Assembly: GCA_029204225.1 (NCBI GenBank)
Contig: CM055098.1
Coordinates: 54,095,942-54,159,941, forward strand
Length of the DNA: 64,000 nucleotides
Reading direction: 5' to 3'
Source: Diphasiastrum complanatum
Lineage: Eukaryota > Streptophyta > Lycopodiopsida > Lycopodiales > Lycopodiaceae
Part shown: positions 11,621 to 24,477 of the stretch, piece after piece
How the letters are laid out: every line of letters starts with the position of its first letter
Numbering within the stretch: the stretch's first letter is position 1
Translations under genes and position numbers: made by a program
Notes under the pieces: generated by a model
The model's input: only the letters and a program-made list of their open reading frames with translations
Database searches by the model: none
Told to the model about the DNA's origin: nothing

Positions 11621-12990
11621 TTTTTGCATGTGTAGAATTAATCTTTTGTAGGGCAAAACTCAATATAGGTTTATATACTTGATCAATTCCGATTTCACAC
11701 TTGGTTTACTGAAATTATACAAATTTTGGTGCATTAAGAAGGTCTCATTGGAGGCTACAAGAGGATATATCAAGTTTTTAGAAATTGCATGTAGAATTTG
11801 AGATATTCAATTTTTTGTGATTTTGTCAAAACCCTAATTTTAGTTGGATCTCTAGTTTGTGAGGTTACTGAACTTCATTTGAGTGTGTTTCAATCTTAGG
11901 AAGTGGCAAGAATCATTAGATTGAGGATAGATCATAGGTTGATCAAGATCTCACTATTTTATGTGTTGATTTTCTAGTTAGAAGTGCTAGAAGAGATTTG
12001 AGAAGTTCCATATCTTTGTGATTTCTTCTTGAGTTCATTTGTTGACATTCAAGAGAGTGATTTGTGCATTGGAACAGGTTGAAAGAAGAAGATCAAGTCA
12101 TTGCAACATGGCTACAAGTGGTGGATTCATGTTGGAAGGCAATGATAGGCTTACCTCAATCAAGTATTCTAAATGGAAGGTGAGGATGGAGTCCTTATTG
12201 GAGATGAATGAGTTGATGGAAATTGCAACAGGTGTGGAGGAGACGCCTCAAGCACCTCAAGATCAAGTGAGTGACAAGAGATCAAAGAAAGCTCTACACA
12301 TGATTAAGATGAATGTTACCAATGAGTTTCTCAAGGAAGTTGGTAAGTGCACATCATCTTTGGAGGCTTGGGAAGCTTTGAAGAAGCTTTATGAATCCAA
12401 GTCTACATCAAGAGTGCTTACTCTTAGGAGGCAAATCTTTTCAAGTTTTCAAAATAAGGAAGAGAGTACCATGCTTTTGTTTTGAGGGTTAAAGCATTCA
12501 ATGATGAGTTAGCATGTATTGATGACAACATTAAGGAGGTAGAACTTGTTCAAGTTATACTTAATGGCTTGTTGGATGATCATGCTAATCTTGTTCAAAG
12601 TTTTGCTATTCAAGAGACTTTGCCAAGTATTGTGGATTTGCAAGAGATCTTGGTGAATGAGAAGTATAGGCTTAAATCAGGAGGAGGTGGACATCTCATT
12701 ATGAAGAGGAGGCTATGTTTATCAAAGGAAAGTTCAAGGGCAAAGGCAAAGGCAAGTGTCTAAAGGGCAAGATCAAGGTGAGACTTCCTCTTTTGGCAAA
12801 AAGAAAGATAAGTCTAAGTTGAAATGCTTTTTTTGTGGAATCAAAGGACATTTTGCAAATGAATGTTTGAAGAAGCAAAGAGATGAAGCTAGCAAGCAAA
12901 TCAACTTTACTACTAATGATGAGGATCTAGGTGGTGGTGATTATGTTTTGATGTGTTCTTCAAGTCCAATATCAAGTGAAGGTGACTTAG
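11621..12990 (+). mobile_element. Copia fragment A: leader and gag (fossil)
   Basis: A leader of about 365 bp (11621-11985) is followed by a Copia gag with the UBN2-type order. It starts MATSGGFMLEGN at 12108, continues through the SFAIQETLPSI segment and reaches a CCHC zinc knuckle (CFFCGIKGHFANEC). The pol part is missing: the element stops near 12990, where an unrelated minus-strand block begins. A few breaks are present. The leader recurs in inverted orientation at 36525-36890. Confidence 0.88.
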
Positions 12991-12994
12991 TTGA

Positions 12995-15815
12995 TTTCGT
13001 TGAATCGAAGTCAAGTTTTAAACGTAGTTCAAGCCTACGTATACATCCTAGAATGGACATAGGTTCTTGTAGTTCATCTTCTTGATCGTTTGCATCACTT
13101 TTGCACTCATCTAGTAGTCTAATTCTTTTACGGATTTCAAACATATGGTCTATTCTTGTTGGGAGATTATAAGTATCATCATCAATATTCTCATTGATTT
13201 GACTTTCGGCTCTTACGTCATTGTCATTGACATCCCAATCGTCATGCCCATTTGGCTCCACGAGATTGTCCTCTTCGTTATGCAGATTCTCTTTTGCATG
13301 ATTTTCCATATCACGATCGCTTGTCTTCTTCGTCATGATTGTGTGTAGTTGATAGGTTTGATTCCAATATTGAAATGTATCACCTACTCTAGGGAAAGCA
13401 ACGAACTCTGGCCAACATCCAAATCATACACGCCTGAACGGTTTTTGGATAGCAAATAGGTGTGGTGGGACAATACCTATGGTGTCGGGTATTTGGTCCA
13501 AAATAGTGGCACTCACATCACGAATACGCAAAGTTTTAACCTTTTTATTTAGTGCCTTGATTTGTCTCCGATGATGTGTTCTATCTACAAGAGGGCGGTC
13601 CATAGTATCAATGTAAAAAGATTTGGAGGGGCTCTCAATGGGTGATTCCATCACATTTTCAAATAATCCCAAAAGAAAATCCTCAACAACATCAACATCA
13701 TTTACTGTGGATGGACCTATGACCTCATCAACATCGTCCACCAAATCATACAAGAAATTCTCATCCAATGCTAATGATGATCCAAAATCTAGACAAGCTC
13801 GGGCATTATTTTTAGCCATCCACTAGGTGATTCTGAAGGTGTGGATGGACAACAATTCTTGCATGCCACCTAGTAATATAGGCGGATTGACAGGAATCGT
13901 CTATGGTTGTAGTTCATTGGATGTAACATCAAGCATAATATTCTGATCAGAATCACGTTCACTTACCTGGAAATACAAACAACTAACAATAGTGTTTTTT
14001 CACAAGATAAATTACTAAAACTTGCAAAACAAGAATGTTTGTAGCAAACTAGTGGATTGAGTAGTCTACTGAAAATGGCATGATCTTCAATCCCTTGAGC
14101 ATTTATAGGGTTTGAAGGGCCGCAAGCGCTTGATCAGGTTTTTTCCTTTGCAATTAGCACAATTACAACGGATCTTTCCATCTCATGGATCCGGCTACAT
14201 AAATCAAAAGAAAAAATATCATTAGTGTCATATATTCGAGCACTCAAATATGGCTTGCAATTAGAAATGAGCAGGTATCTCGAAATTCAAAAGATTGTAT
14301 GTTATGAAAATCTAAAAAAAATTAGGACTACTTATAATGAAAACAAATAAAAGATACAAACAAACATGGTGAACAATATTTTATCGTACTCGTCCAAAAA
14401 GATGTGGATATCATCTTTGTGTCTCGTAAGGCATAGCTGGAGACCGATTAGGTGGTCTAGATCGCTAACGTCATTACTCTATATATATTTTGACTAGTGA
14501 CATAAATCCACATTGCAGAGAATAACAACAGAGCCACAAACACATTGTATAAAAATAGTGCATATAATAACGTTAACTAGACCTGCATGTGAAGGAGCAT
14601 GCACCAAAAATGTCATGAGTACTAGGTTGTGGCATTACTGATGAGGTTGTGAAAAATGCAGAAATAAGCTTGGTAGAGGCCAAAAATCTTGTATATAGAT
14701 AAACACACATGTGTGGAGCCTGTTCCCACGTGTGAAAATAGTGTACTTGTCATGTACCATAATCATATAGGTTGTACATATGATTTAATTCAAGTTCTAG
14801 TGGCTAAAAAGGCCAAAAACTAGTTTTCTAGACATATGACACATGGCATCAATCTATTGATTGCATGAGCCACATCCTTTGGTTAGGTGTCATATCCCAT
14901 GTGTGGAGGACAGCTCACATGTGTGGAATAAGTTGAAGTAGGCAAATTTTGACTTTTAGAAGATTTCCAAATAGATCTCCATATAGAAGGAAAATGGACC
15001 AAAAGTGTTCAAAATAGAAGGTTTTGTCCAAGTGTCAGTTTTGCATGATGAATCATCATATGACAAAGCACCTTCACACATGTGGGATCAGAGGGATGAT
15101 CAGTACCACGAGCTCCCACGTATTGTATATATAGAGTCACATTTGGCCATAATCAATGTGAGACACCAATCTTGGTTTTGGAAGCAATTTTGAGTGATTC
15201 TCTCCATTTGTCTACATTTGTTTTGATTGTTTTGAGGTTCTATCAATGTGTACTTGATTTTCAGGTTGGAGTTCGTACTCAGACAGTGTTTCACACGTGT
15301 GAAACCATAAAGTACACTTACCTTCAATTAATGATTGTTCTTGTTAGGATTTTGTGTCTAGAATTGATCTTAATTTGAAGTATATTGATAGATCAAGTAA
15401 TCTGACAACAATCCCTCTTGAGGATCAGATTAGGATCCACTCTTGGTCCTTTTTGTACTCTTTCCACAGAGGTAGTGGTTGGCTCACAAGAAACATGAAC
15501 ATTTGACGTCCTCCCAGTGCCTTACGATCCACGTCCACGCCCATGGATAGGGGCATTTCTAAAATCTCTCCGAATAAGATACTGCATAAATACCATTCAT
15601 AGAAATTAGAAATACCAATTAGGCATATCCACTAGGTCAATTTTCTCTTTAGAACATTGAGGATATACATAAAAAATGAAAACAATAATTTGAAAATAAA
15701 TTGAACTTAATTACCTGCTGGGCTTTGCGAGCCAATGCCTTTCTTGCGATATAGGGGAGGTGTCTCTGATGGCCGACATGGCCGATTACCTGATGAAACC
15801 ATTTCTACATCCATA
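12995..15815 (-). pseudogene. Uncharacterised intron-bearing minus-strand coding block
   Basis: I do not recognise the product. The pieces with coding character on the minus strand are an N-terminal-looking piece (about 15810-15719, starting MDVEMVSSGN) ending at a consensus donor CAG|GTAATT; a Gly/Arg-rich piece near 15590-15425 after an acceptor; a piece with FLDEYDKI near 14480-14390; one with the cysteine-bearing GKIRCNCANCKGK near 14190-14100; and two acidic open frames (13819-13424, starting MAKNNARACLDFG, and 13336-12941). A GKIRC(P/N)C-x2-C context recalls the transposase-associated domain of CACTA elements, but the match is weak. An LTR-like sequence splits the block at about 14.6-15.4 kb. 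It is probably a decayed DNA transposon or host gene. Confidence 0.4.
14640..15420 (+). mobile_element. LTR-like insertion in the minus-strand block (fossil)
   Basis: The 3' portion (TTTTGTGTCTAG, GATAGAT, then AATCCCTCTTGAGGATC) resembles the ends of the LTRs at 50000-50690 (+) and 27440-28131 (-). It has repeated CACATGTGTG/CACACGTGTG motifs. Boundaries are approximate and I did not find a target-site duplication. Confidence 0.5.
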
Positions 15816-15829
15816 GCAAAAAATAAATT

Positions 15830-17440
15830 ACTAGCCATAAAAACCATGATAATTAACAAACGATGTCAAGCAACAACCACAAAATTTATAAGTTGCAAGA
15901 AGTAAAGTTAACAAAAAATGTTTTTATAAGTAAAAAATTCATAGCATACTTAATTTTGGTAGTGAAAACAGAGTATTTCAACGAAGAATATGCACTCCCA
16001 AAATTTGGACCTAAATTATCAAGCATTGGTATCAAGGGATTATACTTTTTTCAACAGAAAGGACTTTAAGCTTCCATAACAAAATGCTAGAGATAAAACA
16101 AGGCTAAAACATGGATCACTAGAAGCACAAAAATGCATTGCACATTTTTTGAGGACTCGCTACATAGTGTCCATAAAACATCATCTGCCCTATAATATAA
16201 GTAGCAAACTAGGATAGGATTGAGAAAATGAGTGTCAACCTCATCATGAGTACGGTCTTTTAGACGGTTGATGGGCTCAAGCATATATAGTCATTAGTTT
16301 TTCTCCTAAATTATTGATAAACGTCGCTACATATCAACATACATTTTTATCTCACATCATCAAGACACGAAGACGATCATCATCACATCATCATCAGCTT
16401 CCAATTCTCTAGTTTTATTTTAATATTTTGTATTTGAACTTCAAAAACTTGGACATTCTTACTAAGATCAGCTATATTCTATGTTTGCAGCTAGCCCATG
16501 TATCCTTTTGCTTGCACATCGATCTACGAGTAGTCGATGCCTGAGGACATAATGATTGGGTCGTCTATCCCTACTGGCGAGTCTAGCACATGCCCATATG
16601 AGATTCATGCTGATGGATCTTTGAATATGGGTGACAATAATGGATATTTGGTCATGAGACGAGCTCGTGAATTGACCAAATCATGCATTAGCAATCCTTT
16701 CAACAATTGGGGCGTACAGCCATGAGATGAGAACATAGAGAATTTCCATGTGACCATCCATTTAGTAATAAATGGATGGAGGGAAAGCTTGGTGAGCACA
16801 TGCGTCACTACCGCTGTTGTAAAGCTACCTTTACACGCTTTACTTCCGGCGCCAGCAGCGCCACTGCTGCTCCCGACGCCACCAGCGCCGGCGCCGCTCC
16901 CGATGCCACTGTGACCAGAATCCAGCCGACGCCAAGTTCCTATGGCTGAAAATCTTTGATCGGTTCTAGCGAAGTCCAAAGAGCTCGGATCGATGTGCAA
17001 TCACCTCACACGATCTAGGCATGATTAAAGAAAGCCCGAGGATCAATAAATTCTAGAGAAAGGAAATGACTTTCTAGAGAGAGAAAATCCTAGAGAGAGA
17101 AAAGGTGCTTTACCAGCCTAGGTAGAGTACTTGGTATGAGGGGAGGTGGCGAATCCCACCAATACTATAGGGGAGTGCGGGTTGCGACTCAAGGCGAGCT
17201 CCAACCAAGTCTTAGCCTCCCTTGTTGGAATGTGGTCCTGGTGCCCGCCTAGGCATGCCAGCGCCCCGGAGACTAGGGTCGGTCACACACTTGAAATGTA
17301 ACCTTCTCAGATTTATTAATAAAGTGGGATTTTTCTTCAAACTGGCTCTGATTACCTTCTGGGTTTCAGTGTTCGATAAAAGCGCCAGTTGTAAGGCCGC
17401 TTCAAACTTTTTGATCTGGCACATAGCTGAGGGTCGTATC
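15830..17440. other. No supported gene
   Basis: Short open frames on both strands (for example a Gly/Ala/Ser-rich minus frame over a GC-rich patch at 16840-16920) have no recognisable domain. 17000-17200 contains CTAGAGAGAGAAA repeats. Confidence 0.4.
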
Positions 17441-17447
17441 CCGGGAC

Positions 17448-17520
17448 GCCAGCAGTATGCCGTCGGAACCATTCGGTCCACGGCGCCAGCGGTATGCTGT
17501 CGGGACCATTCGGTCCAGGA
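17448..17520. repeat. 36-37-bp tandem duplication
   Basis: Two adjacent units share CGCCAGC(A/G)GTATGC(C/T)GTCGG and ACCATTCGGTCCA. Confidence 0.8.
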
Positions 17521-17589
17521 ATTGGTTGTCTTCATATTTGTCGCGGCTTGTGGTTCTGAGTGTTCCTTGCATGAACGTGAATGAGTTAA

Positions 17590-17960
17590 GCTCTTGGGGA
17601 ATGGGCTCTAACCTGTCGGCTAAGTTGGATGGCTTGCTTGGGTGGAAGTTACCTATTTATGGCTATCCAGTCTGGCGTGGCGCCACGTTGGCTTTCAGCT
17701 CTCGTGACGAAGCTTTCAATTGGTTAAGTCTGATGTAAGTCAGACGACTTGCTTGGAATGGGTGTTACTCGTTTGTAATGAAGCTTCGAGTTGGTTAAGT
17801 TTGACGTATGTCGGGCGGCTGGCTTGGAGGGAATTCACCCACATCGGGACCCCCGATCTGGCATGGCGCCAGGTTGGATCTCAATGTTAGTTTCTGAACT
17901 TCAAGTTGGTTAAGTTTGATGTTGTTGGCAAAGTTGGCTGCTTGTATGTCAAGTGAGTTG
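17590..17960. repeat. Degenerate tandem array around GTTGGTTAAGT
   Basis: Diverged units share (A/G)TTGGTTAAGT(C/T)TGA and GGCTTGC or GCTTGGA at about 17717, 17786 and 17900, with an earlier weak unit near 17620. Spacing is 70-115 bp. Confidence 0.6.
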
Positions 17961-19752
17961 GGATGGCAAGAGTTGAAGGCTGGGAAGCTAAGTCGTGGTT
18001 CCCGGCTCCCTTTGGGATGCATGCACTACATCTGCCAACAATCTCGAAGGCCAGGTAGACCAGACAAGCCAACTTCGTGTAGCAAAAGTACTTGGACTTC
18101 CCTCATGAGTGAGTTTAGGAAAACCACCCCATAATTATGACAAAGCATAATAAAGCAGCAAGGGTAAGACTGAGCATGAATAGTATTAGTCATCTTGGCT
18201 CTGGGTGGAAACATTGTTTTAAAGATTACTTTCTGAGTAATTTTTAACACTAAATTGCATTGTTAAGTTCTATTCATAGCTTAAGTTAACTAAGTTATAT
18301 TTATAGCTCAATTGCTAACAAGTTTCATTGATGTGTCTACAGAATGCGATCTATGGCAAAGTTCTAAGTGATGAAGAATGTAAATTCTGCTACAATCGTA
18401 ATTTCGAGAACATGCATAGGGAATTGGAAAGTAGAGGCATCTTTGTGAAAGTTAGAATATGTAGCACAAAAAGCGTGAGCAATTTTGATCAATGCTAGTG
18501 CTCACGTTTAAAAAATAGCAATAGCATCCCCTCAAAATAGAGGGAGGTCACCCATCATGTAATCTCCAACAAAAAAAATGGGGCCTCGTGAGTGCAAATG
18601 AGCACCCGCGGGCCCCCGCATGTTGGTTGGTTTTGTTGATGCAACTATCATAATTACTAAATTATCAACATTGCTGAGTCCTCTGGTAGAAATTTGATGG
18701 CCCGGGAGCTCCTTCAGTCATGTCACATTTTTTCAAATGAAGTTTAAATATACTCCAACATTAATTGAGTGTCTTTTTGAGTTGCTCCACATGGTTGATG
18801 GTCTTGTCATAAGCTCAAAAATTGTTGATGAACATTTCCCCAAAATATAAATGCTTAGGAATTTTTTAAAATATCGTAATCATCTTTCTTTGACAGGTAG
18901 CTGGCATGTTGCATATCCAAAAGGCATTTTTAGATGAATGGAAGTTCCCTTATGGTTGTAAAAGTAATCTTAGAGTGGTCCTTAGGCCTTTTTGCATATC
19001 TTGTTATAAAACCATGTGTGCATTATTTAGTCTTAAATCACTCGAAGACAATTATGATATTTAATTTTATATTGCCTCACACACTTGCATTCAGCACTAC
19101 AACTTAATTTGGCCTTGGCAGATCAAATTATGCCCGCGTAGAGCCTATGCGTATTATGTGGGTGAGAAAGAGGCCAAGCTAAAGCACTTGAAGATCCATG
19201 TCATGTCGACATGAACATTAAAGTTATTGCACTTTCTTTACTTGCTTCACAAATTTTACTTCACCACAAAGTATTGATGCAAATTTTTTTAACAAATTTC
19301 AATGCAAATTCATGTGGCAAGTTTTGTTGAGAGCAGCCCATTGGTCCCACATAATAGAAGTTTCGATCTTTGGATGCTAGTGGACGGTTACAAAAAGTGA
19401 GACAATGAGCATATAAGCAATAATCAAGGGTCCATCATGATCCAAAAGCATCCATCAACATCTCTCAAGCACTCATGAGCCCGCGGTTGCTAGCATGATT
19501 GTTGATGACATGGTTACCATGACAACCATGGGTGCAAGTTGCATATACACAAATACCAAAATTTAAGTGAGAAATTTGCATCAACTAGAGGGGGAACTAA
19601 AGTGGGCATGGAAGTAATTTCCTGGCTCCCTTCTTTGCGTGGTGAAATAGGTCTCCCCGTACTGCAGTGCCTTCCGGAAGAAGAGGGCCCATTCCCCCAC
19701 CCATAAAGCAATCAAAGCAATCAAAGCTATGTCCCAGTCTGAGACAGCCAAG
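17960..19752. other. No supported gene
   Basis: AT-rich intergenic sequence. No coding or element signature was recognised. Confidence 0.4.
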
Positions 19753-19842
19753 AAATTCTACTTCGAGGAAAATAAGGATCTCTGCGTTGCAGCAAAAAAT
19801 TCTACTTGGAGGAAAATGAGGATCTCTGCATTGCTCAGTTTG
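19753..19842. repeat. 45-bp tandem duplication upstream of the glycine-rich gene
   Basis: AAATTCTACTT(C/G)GAGGAAAAT followed by AAGGATCTCTGC or GAGGATCTCTGC occurs at 19753 and 19798. It sits 70-160 bp before the TATA box of the small gene at 20060. Confidence 0.8.
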
Positions 19843-19912
19843 TACATTGATCGGTTTTCGGATTTCCCATCCTTCAATAATAAAAGCAGGAGTGGAGTTT
19901 CATTCGAAGGCA

Positions 19913-19926
19913 GAGATATATATACA
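19913..19926 (+). promoter_or_regulatory. TATA box of the glycine-rich peptide gene
   Basis: AGATATATATACAC lies about 135 bp upstream of the ATG at 20060. This fits a transcription start near 19945 and a 5' UTR of about 115 nt. Inferred from position only. Confidence 0.55.
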
Positions 19927-20059
19927 CACACTCAAATGCAGACGTCGTGGTGACTCCAAGACTAGAGCAGGAAGCTTTGCGTGGCATTAGTGATCCTGTA
20001 GCGTTGTTGCAATAAGCCCGAATCAAATTGTCAGTACTATTTTTTCGCATTGCAATAAG

Positions 20060-20341
20060 ATGCGCAAGGAACTTGCTGTTCGTTTGAAGTTGCTAGTTCT
20101 ACTGCTAGTAATGGCAATGCTGCTCGAGGATTCAGCTGCAGCATTACGAGCTCTTAGAGCAGCAGGAAGGGGAGGAGGCAGAGGTGGAGGAAATTTGAAC
20201 GCTGGATCTGGAGGAGGCACGGGATCAACAGCAAGACACAAAAATGGAGGAGGCGATGGAGCTCAGTCTAGAATGGGGAGCACACTTATAGAGGCCATGA
20301 CACTGGGAGTTTGTTCATGGCTTTTGTTGTCAGATAGATAA
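20060..20341 (+). CDS. Small secreted glycine-rich protein (93 aa)
   Basis: A 93-residue product with a basic N-terminus, a strong hydrophobic core (residues about 9-22, LKLLVLLLVMAML) and a plausible signal-peptidase site after DSAAA (about residue 28). The middle (about 36-66) is Gly/Arg-rich with GRGGGRGGG and GSGGGTG. The C-terminus is again hydrophobic (LIEAMTLGVCSWLLLSDR), which could be a GPI-anchor signal or a membrane-proximal tail. Glycine-rich secreted proteins of plants act in cell walls or as peptide precursors; the exact role cannot be told here. The start is the first ATG after a TATA box. No family-level identification was made. Low-complexity composition means a chance open frame cannot be excluded, but the signal-peptide-then-Gly-rich design and TATA box favour a real gene. 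Confidence 0.55.
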   Translation: MRKELAVRLKLLVLLLVMAMLLEDSAAALRALRAAGRGGGRGGGNLNAGSGGGTGSTARHKNGGGDGAQSRMGSTLIEAMTLGVCSWLLLSDR

Positions 20342-21338
20342 AATTGTCATGTTGCTATCCTCATGTTCAGGGACAAACTTGTGATGCATAGAGCTAATTC
20401 TACTCCTCGAGATGTTCTATTTTCGAATGATATCTCATCTAAACAACACAAAGAACTAGAGCCCTATCTTACTACCGATTTGTATCTGTTCTATCAGTAG
20501 CTTGAAAACCACAGATGTTGGCTTAAACCTTACCTACTATGACCTTATTGACATACTAGGAGCCTTCTGCTGTTGGGTCATGTTCAACCAAGCGTTGTAA
20601 TCGCGTTATGCTATTGTATCAAATAATCAGAGATAAACATTAAATATGATCATCATCATTCAAATTTTGTGGTTTCTAGCGAGGATTATAAAAGTAAATG
20701 AACAATTCGTAGGTGCATACCACCAATGAAGGCAAATGAACTATTTGTAGCTGCGTACCACTAATGGCAACACAAAATGGTGAAGCAACCAGCATTTTAT
20801 ACAAATGAACACAAAGGCACATCCTCGTATCTTACTTGCACAGTTTGGCCGCTAGCCAGTTTTGCACGCGACGCGTGTCCCCAAGTGTGGCAGCATCGCG
20901 GGGGTCAGCAGGAACCAGCTGGCCGTCGGCGCCAAGCGTTTTTTGTTGACCATGGGTCCCGGCACATGGATTCCCCCTCTCGTGCCCGGATTCCACGTGT
21001 CAGTGCCAAAGCTGTCCCCGTGCCAATAAGCGACAAGGAAGGAGTTGGAAAAATCTACTCAATTTCACAATCAACAAATGTTTGATTATCGTCTCCTATG
21101 AGTACAATAATTCTAGTCTTTTCTGGAGCAGGCTAGATACTTCTTGTGTTAAAGTGACTCTTCATGCCTATAAACAATCTAACTCAAATGCCTTTATCCA
21201 TTCTATAATTTCCCTAAGGTGTAATGACTTGTTTTGGAAAGCACCCATAATCATTATTGCCTTGGACATTATTCTAGTCATATTGAATGGTTTCTATTTT
21301 TATCAAAAATTAATGTAAATGATTCATTATGCAATTTA
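20342..21338. other. No supported gene
   Basis: Downstream of the glycine-rich gene. An open frame at 20777-21085 over a GC-rich patch has no recognisable domain and atypical composition; I do not support it. Confidence 0.4.
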
Positions 21339-22069
21339 TGTTGAATATATTCCTCCTCTTCCTAAATCCCATTGTTAATCTCAATTAATTCATGTTGTTG
21401 CATATTCACACACATTGTCGCAGAGTCTACAGAAATACATTGGACTGAAAACATGTATCTGTTCCACGATCAAACTATCGAAGGGGCTGAAAGAGCCGCA
21501 CTATCGACATATGCAGTTCGAATGATCGATTCGAACAATTGTCGAATCAAAGATTCACTTGACTCAGACTCGAATCAACAAATCATTGAATTCGGTTGTT
21601 GATGTGGTACCATTCAAAATGAAGCTAGTCATCTATACTAGTTGTTCATGAGACTGCACAACTACTTTGACAATGATAGCAGCTATAGTCACCACCTGTT
21701 CAGATGATGACAGCCACGATTGCTATAACTTGGACAACGACACTCATGACTGCCGCCGAGATCCACATAAGCCAACATAAGCTCATTGACATCTTTCATG
21801 CTTTGTATATATTTGCACATTGAGAGAGATGAATAGATGAATCGATCATTAGACACAGTAGATGTTTTGTCATCGATTAGATTCAGGCAGAGAGTCAGAA
21901 TAAGCTATAAAATGACTTTCGAATCATGTAGCCATTATAGAACTAAGAGTTAGCATCGAGTACGCGGTTACTATCGCAATTGTCTTGTGCTCTCCACATC
22001 ACTTGACTTGTATTCTTTACTTTTTGAATCAAATAATTGTCTTATTGAGTTCAAGAGAATGTCAGTGAG

Positions 22070-22070
<1 letters not shown>
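21339..22070 (+). mobile_element. Solo LTR, Copia family D (fossil)
   Basis: It starts TGTTGAATATATTC and is alignable with the 3' LTR at 39189, including the shared CA(C/T)ATTGTC(G/A)CA(G/C)AGTCT region and the distal CAATTGTCTTGTGCTC seen in the 5' LTR. No internal region is attached on either side. The right border is approximate. It is older and more diverged than the 37-39 kb pair. Confidence 0.7.
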
Positions 22071-23640
<1,570 letters not shown>

Positions 23641-23845
23641 CCTCTCAATTCAGAACTTGACATATTTTGAACACTCGTTTTTCAGCCGATGAGGTGGAAG
23701 ACCCGTCTTTATCATTAGAGTCGATTGGCATATCGTCTTCGGAATCTGCATTTAATGTTGATAAAAAACCTTGTTAGTTTTTCTCTATTGTTGACGAGTT
23801 TTTGATGATGGTGTCTCATTAATCCAAGTCGTTCATTCAGTATGG

Positions 23846-24292
23846 CTATAGTTGACTTTCGTAGATGCTGATTTTTTGTTCCGCGAAAAAGTCCATCCAC
23901 CAATGTTGTTCAAACTCATCAAAAAATTGATAAGCTACTTGAATACTTGAATCCAAAAAAATTAATGAGGCAAATCGGTCAACTTCACGATGCTCTCTTT
24001 GTGCTTTTTGTTCTTCTAGCATGGACTTCAAGGGAGACAACACAACAAGCTTGATTTGATCAGATGGTATATTGAGCAAAAACCGTATTCCTTCAACAGG
24101 TAACCAGGAAACTAAACTTGAAAATTGTTTGCCCCATAGCAATGTGATGCCAGTTTCATTACATTTGATTTTGAACTGATGTTGAAAGCTAATATCATTA
24201 ATGGTAGCAACACAACGACTTGTTTCATTGGACACCTTAATATCTTCACGAAAATCATATGTATGCCTAATTAGCGGCCTTCTGTGCGACAT
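23846..24292 (-). CDS. Unknown protein, head-to-head with methyltransferase-like gene
   Basis: A 148-residue open frame starting MSHRRPLIRHTYDF with coding-like composition. It has a hydrophobic, conserved-looking stretch (SSLVSWLPVEGIRFLL, about residues 58-73), then a charged helix (EEQKAQREHREVDRF) and a Trp-rich tail (FDEFEQHWWMDFF). Downstream on the same strand (about 23840-23650), other frames show a coding-like acidic Ser/Asp-rich stretch (NADSEDDMPIDSNDKDG), so the gene probably continued there through an intron or is degraded. I do not recognise the family. Its start lies 186 bp from the start of the plus-strand methyltransferase-like gene, so the two may share a promoter. Confidence 0.5.
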   Translation of the reverse strand: MSHRRPLIRHTYDFREDIKVSNETSRCVATINDISFQHQFKIKCNETGITLLWGKQFSSLVSWLPVEGIRFLLNIPSDQIKLVVLSPLKSMLEEQKAQREHREVDRFASLIFLDSSIQVAYQFFDEFEQHWWMDFFAEQKISIYESQL

Positions 24293-24477
24293 AGTGACCA
24301 GAATGCGTTATAATCCATTTTTGGCCTACCTTTAGCTTTTTCGCCTTCACTCTAAGGGCACCTTTAGGTTTTTCCAATTTGTTGAAGACAAAAAGAATAA
24401 AGTCCTTCTAGAGTAGTTTCAATGACATATTTAAAAAGCGAAGGAAGAGAAAAGAGATAGAGAAAGATTGGCACAAG

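Noticed and set aside
16605-17000. 131-residue minus frame with Gly/Ala/Ser-rich centre
   Set aside because: Driven by a GC-rich repeat of GGCGCC-type words; no homology recognised.
20777-21085. 102-residue frame over a GC-rich patch
   Set aside because: No recognisable domain, unusual composition, no promoter or splice support.
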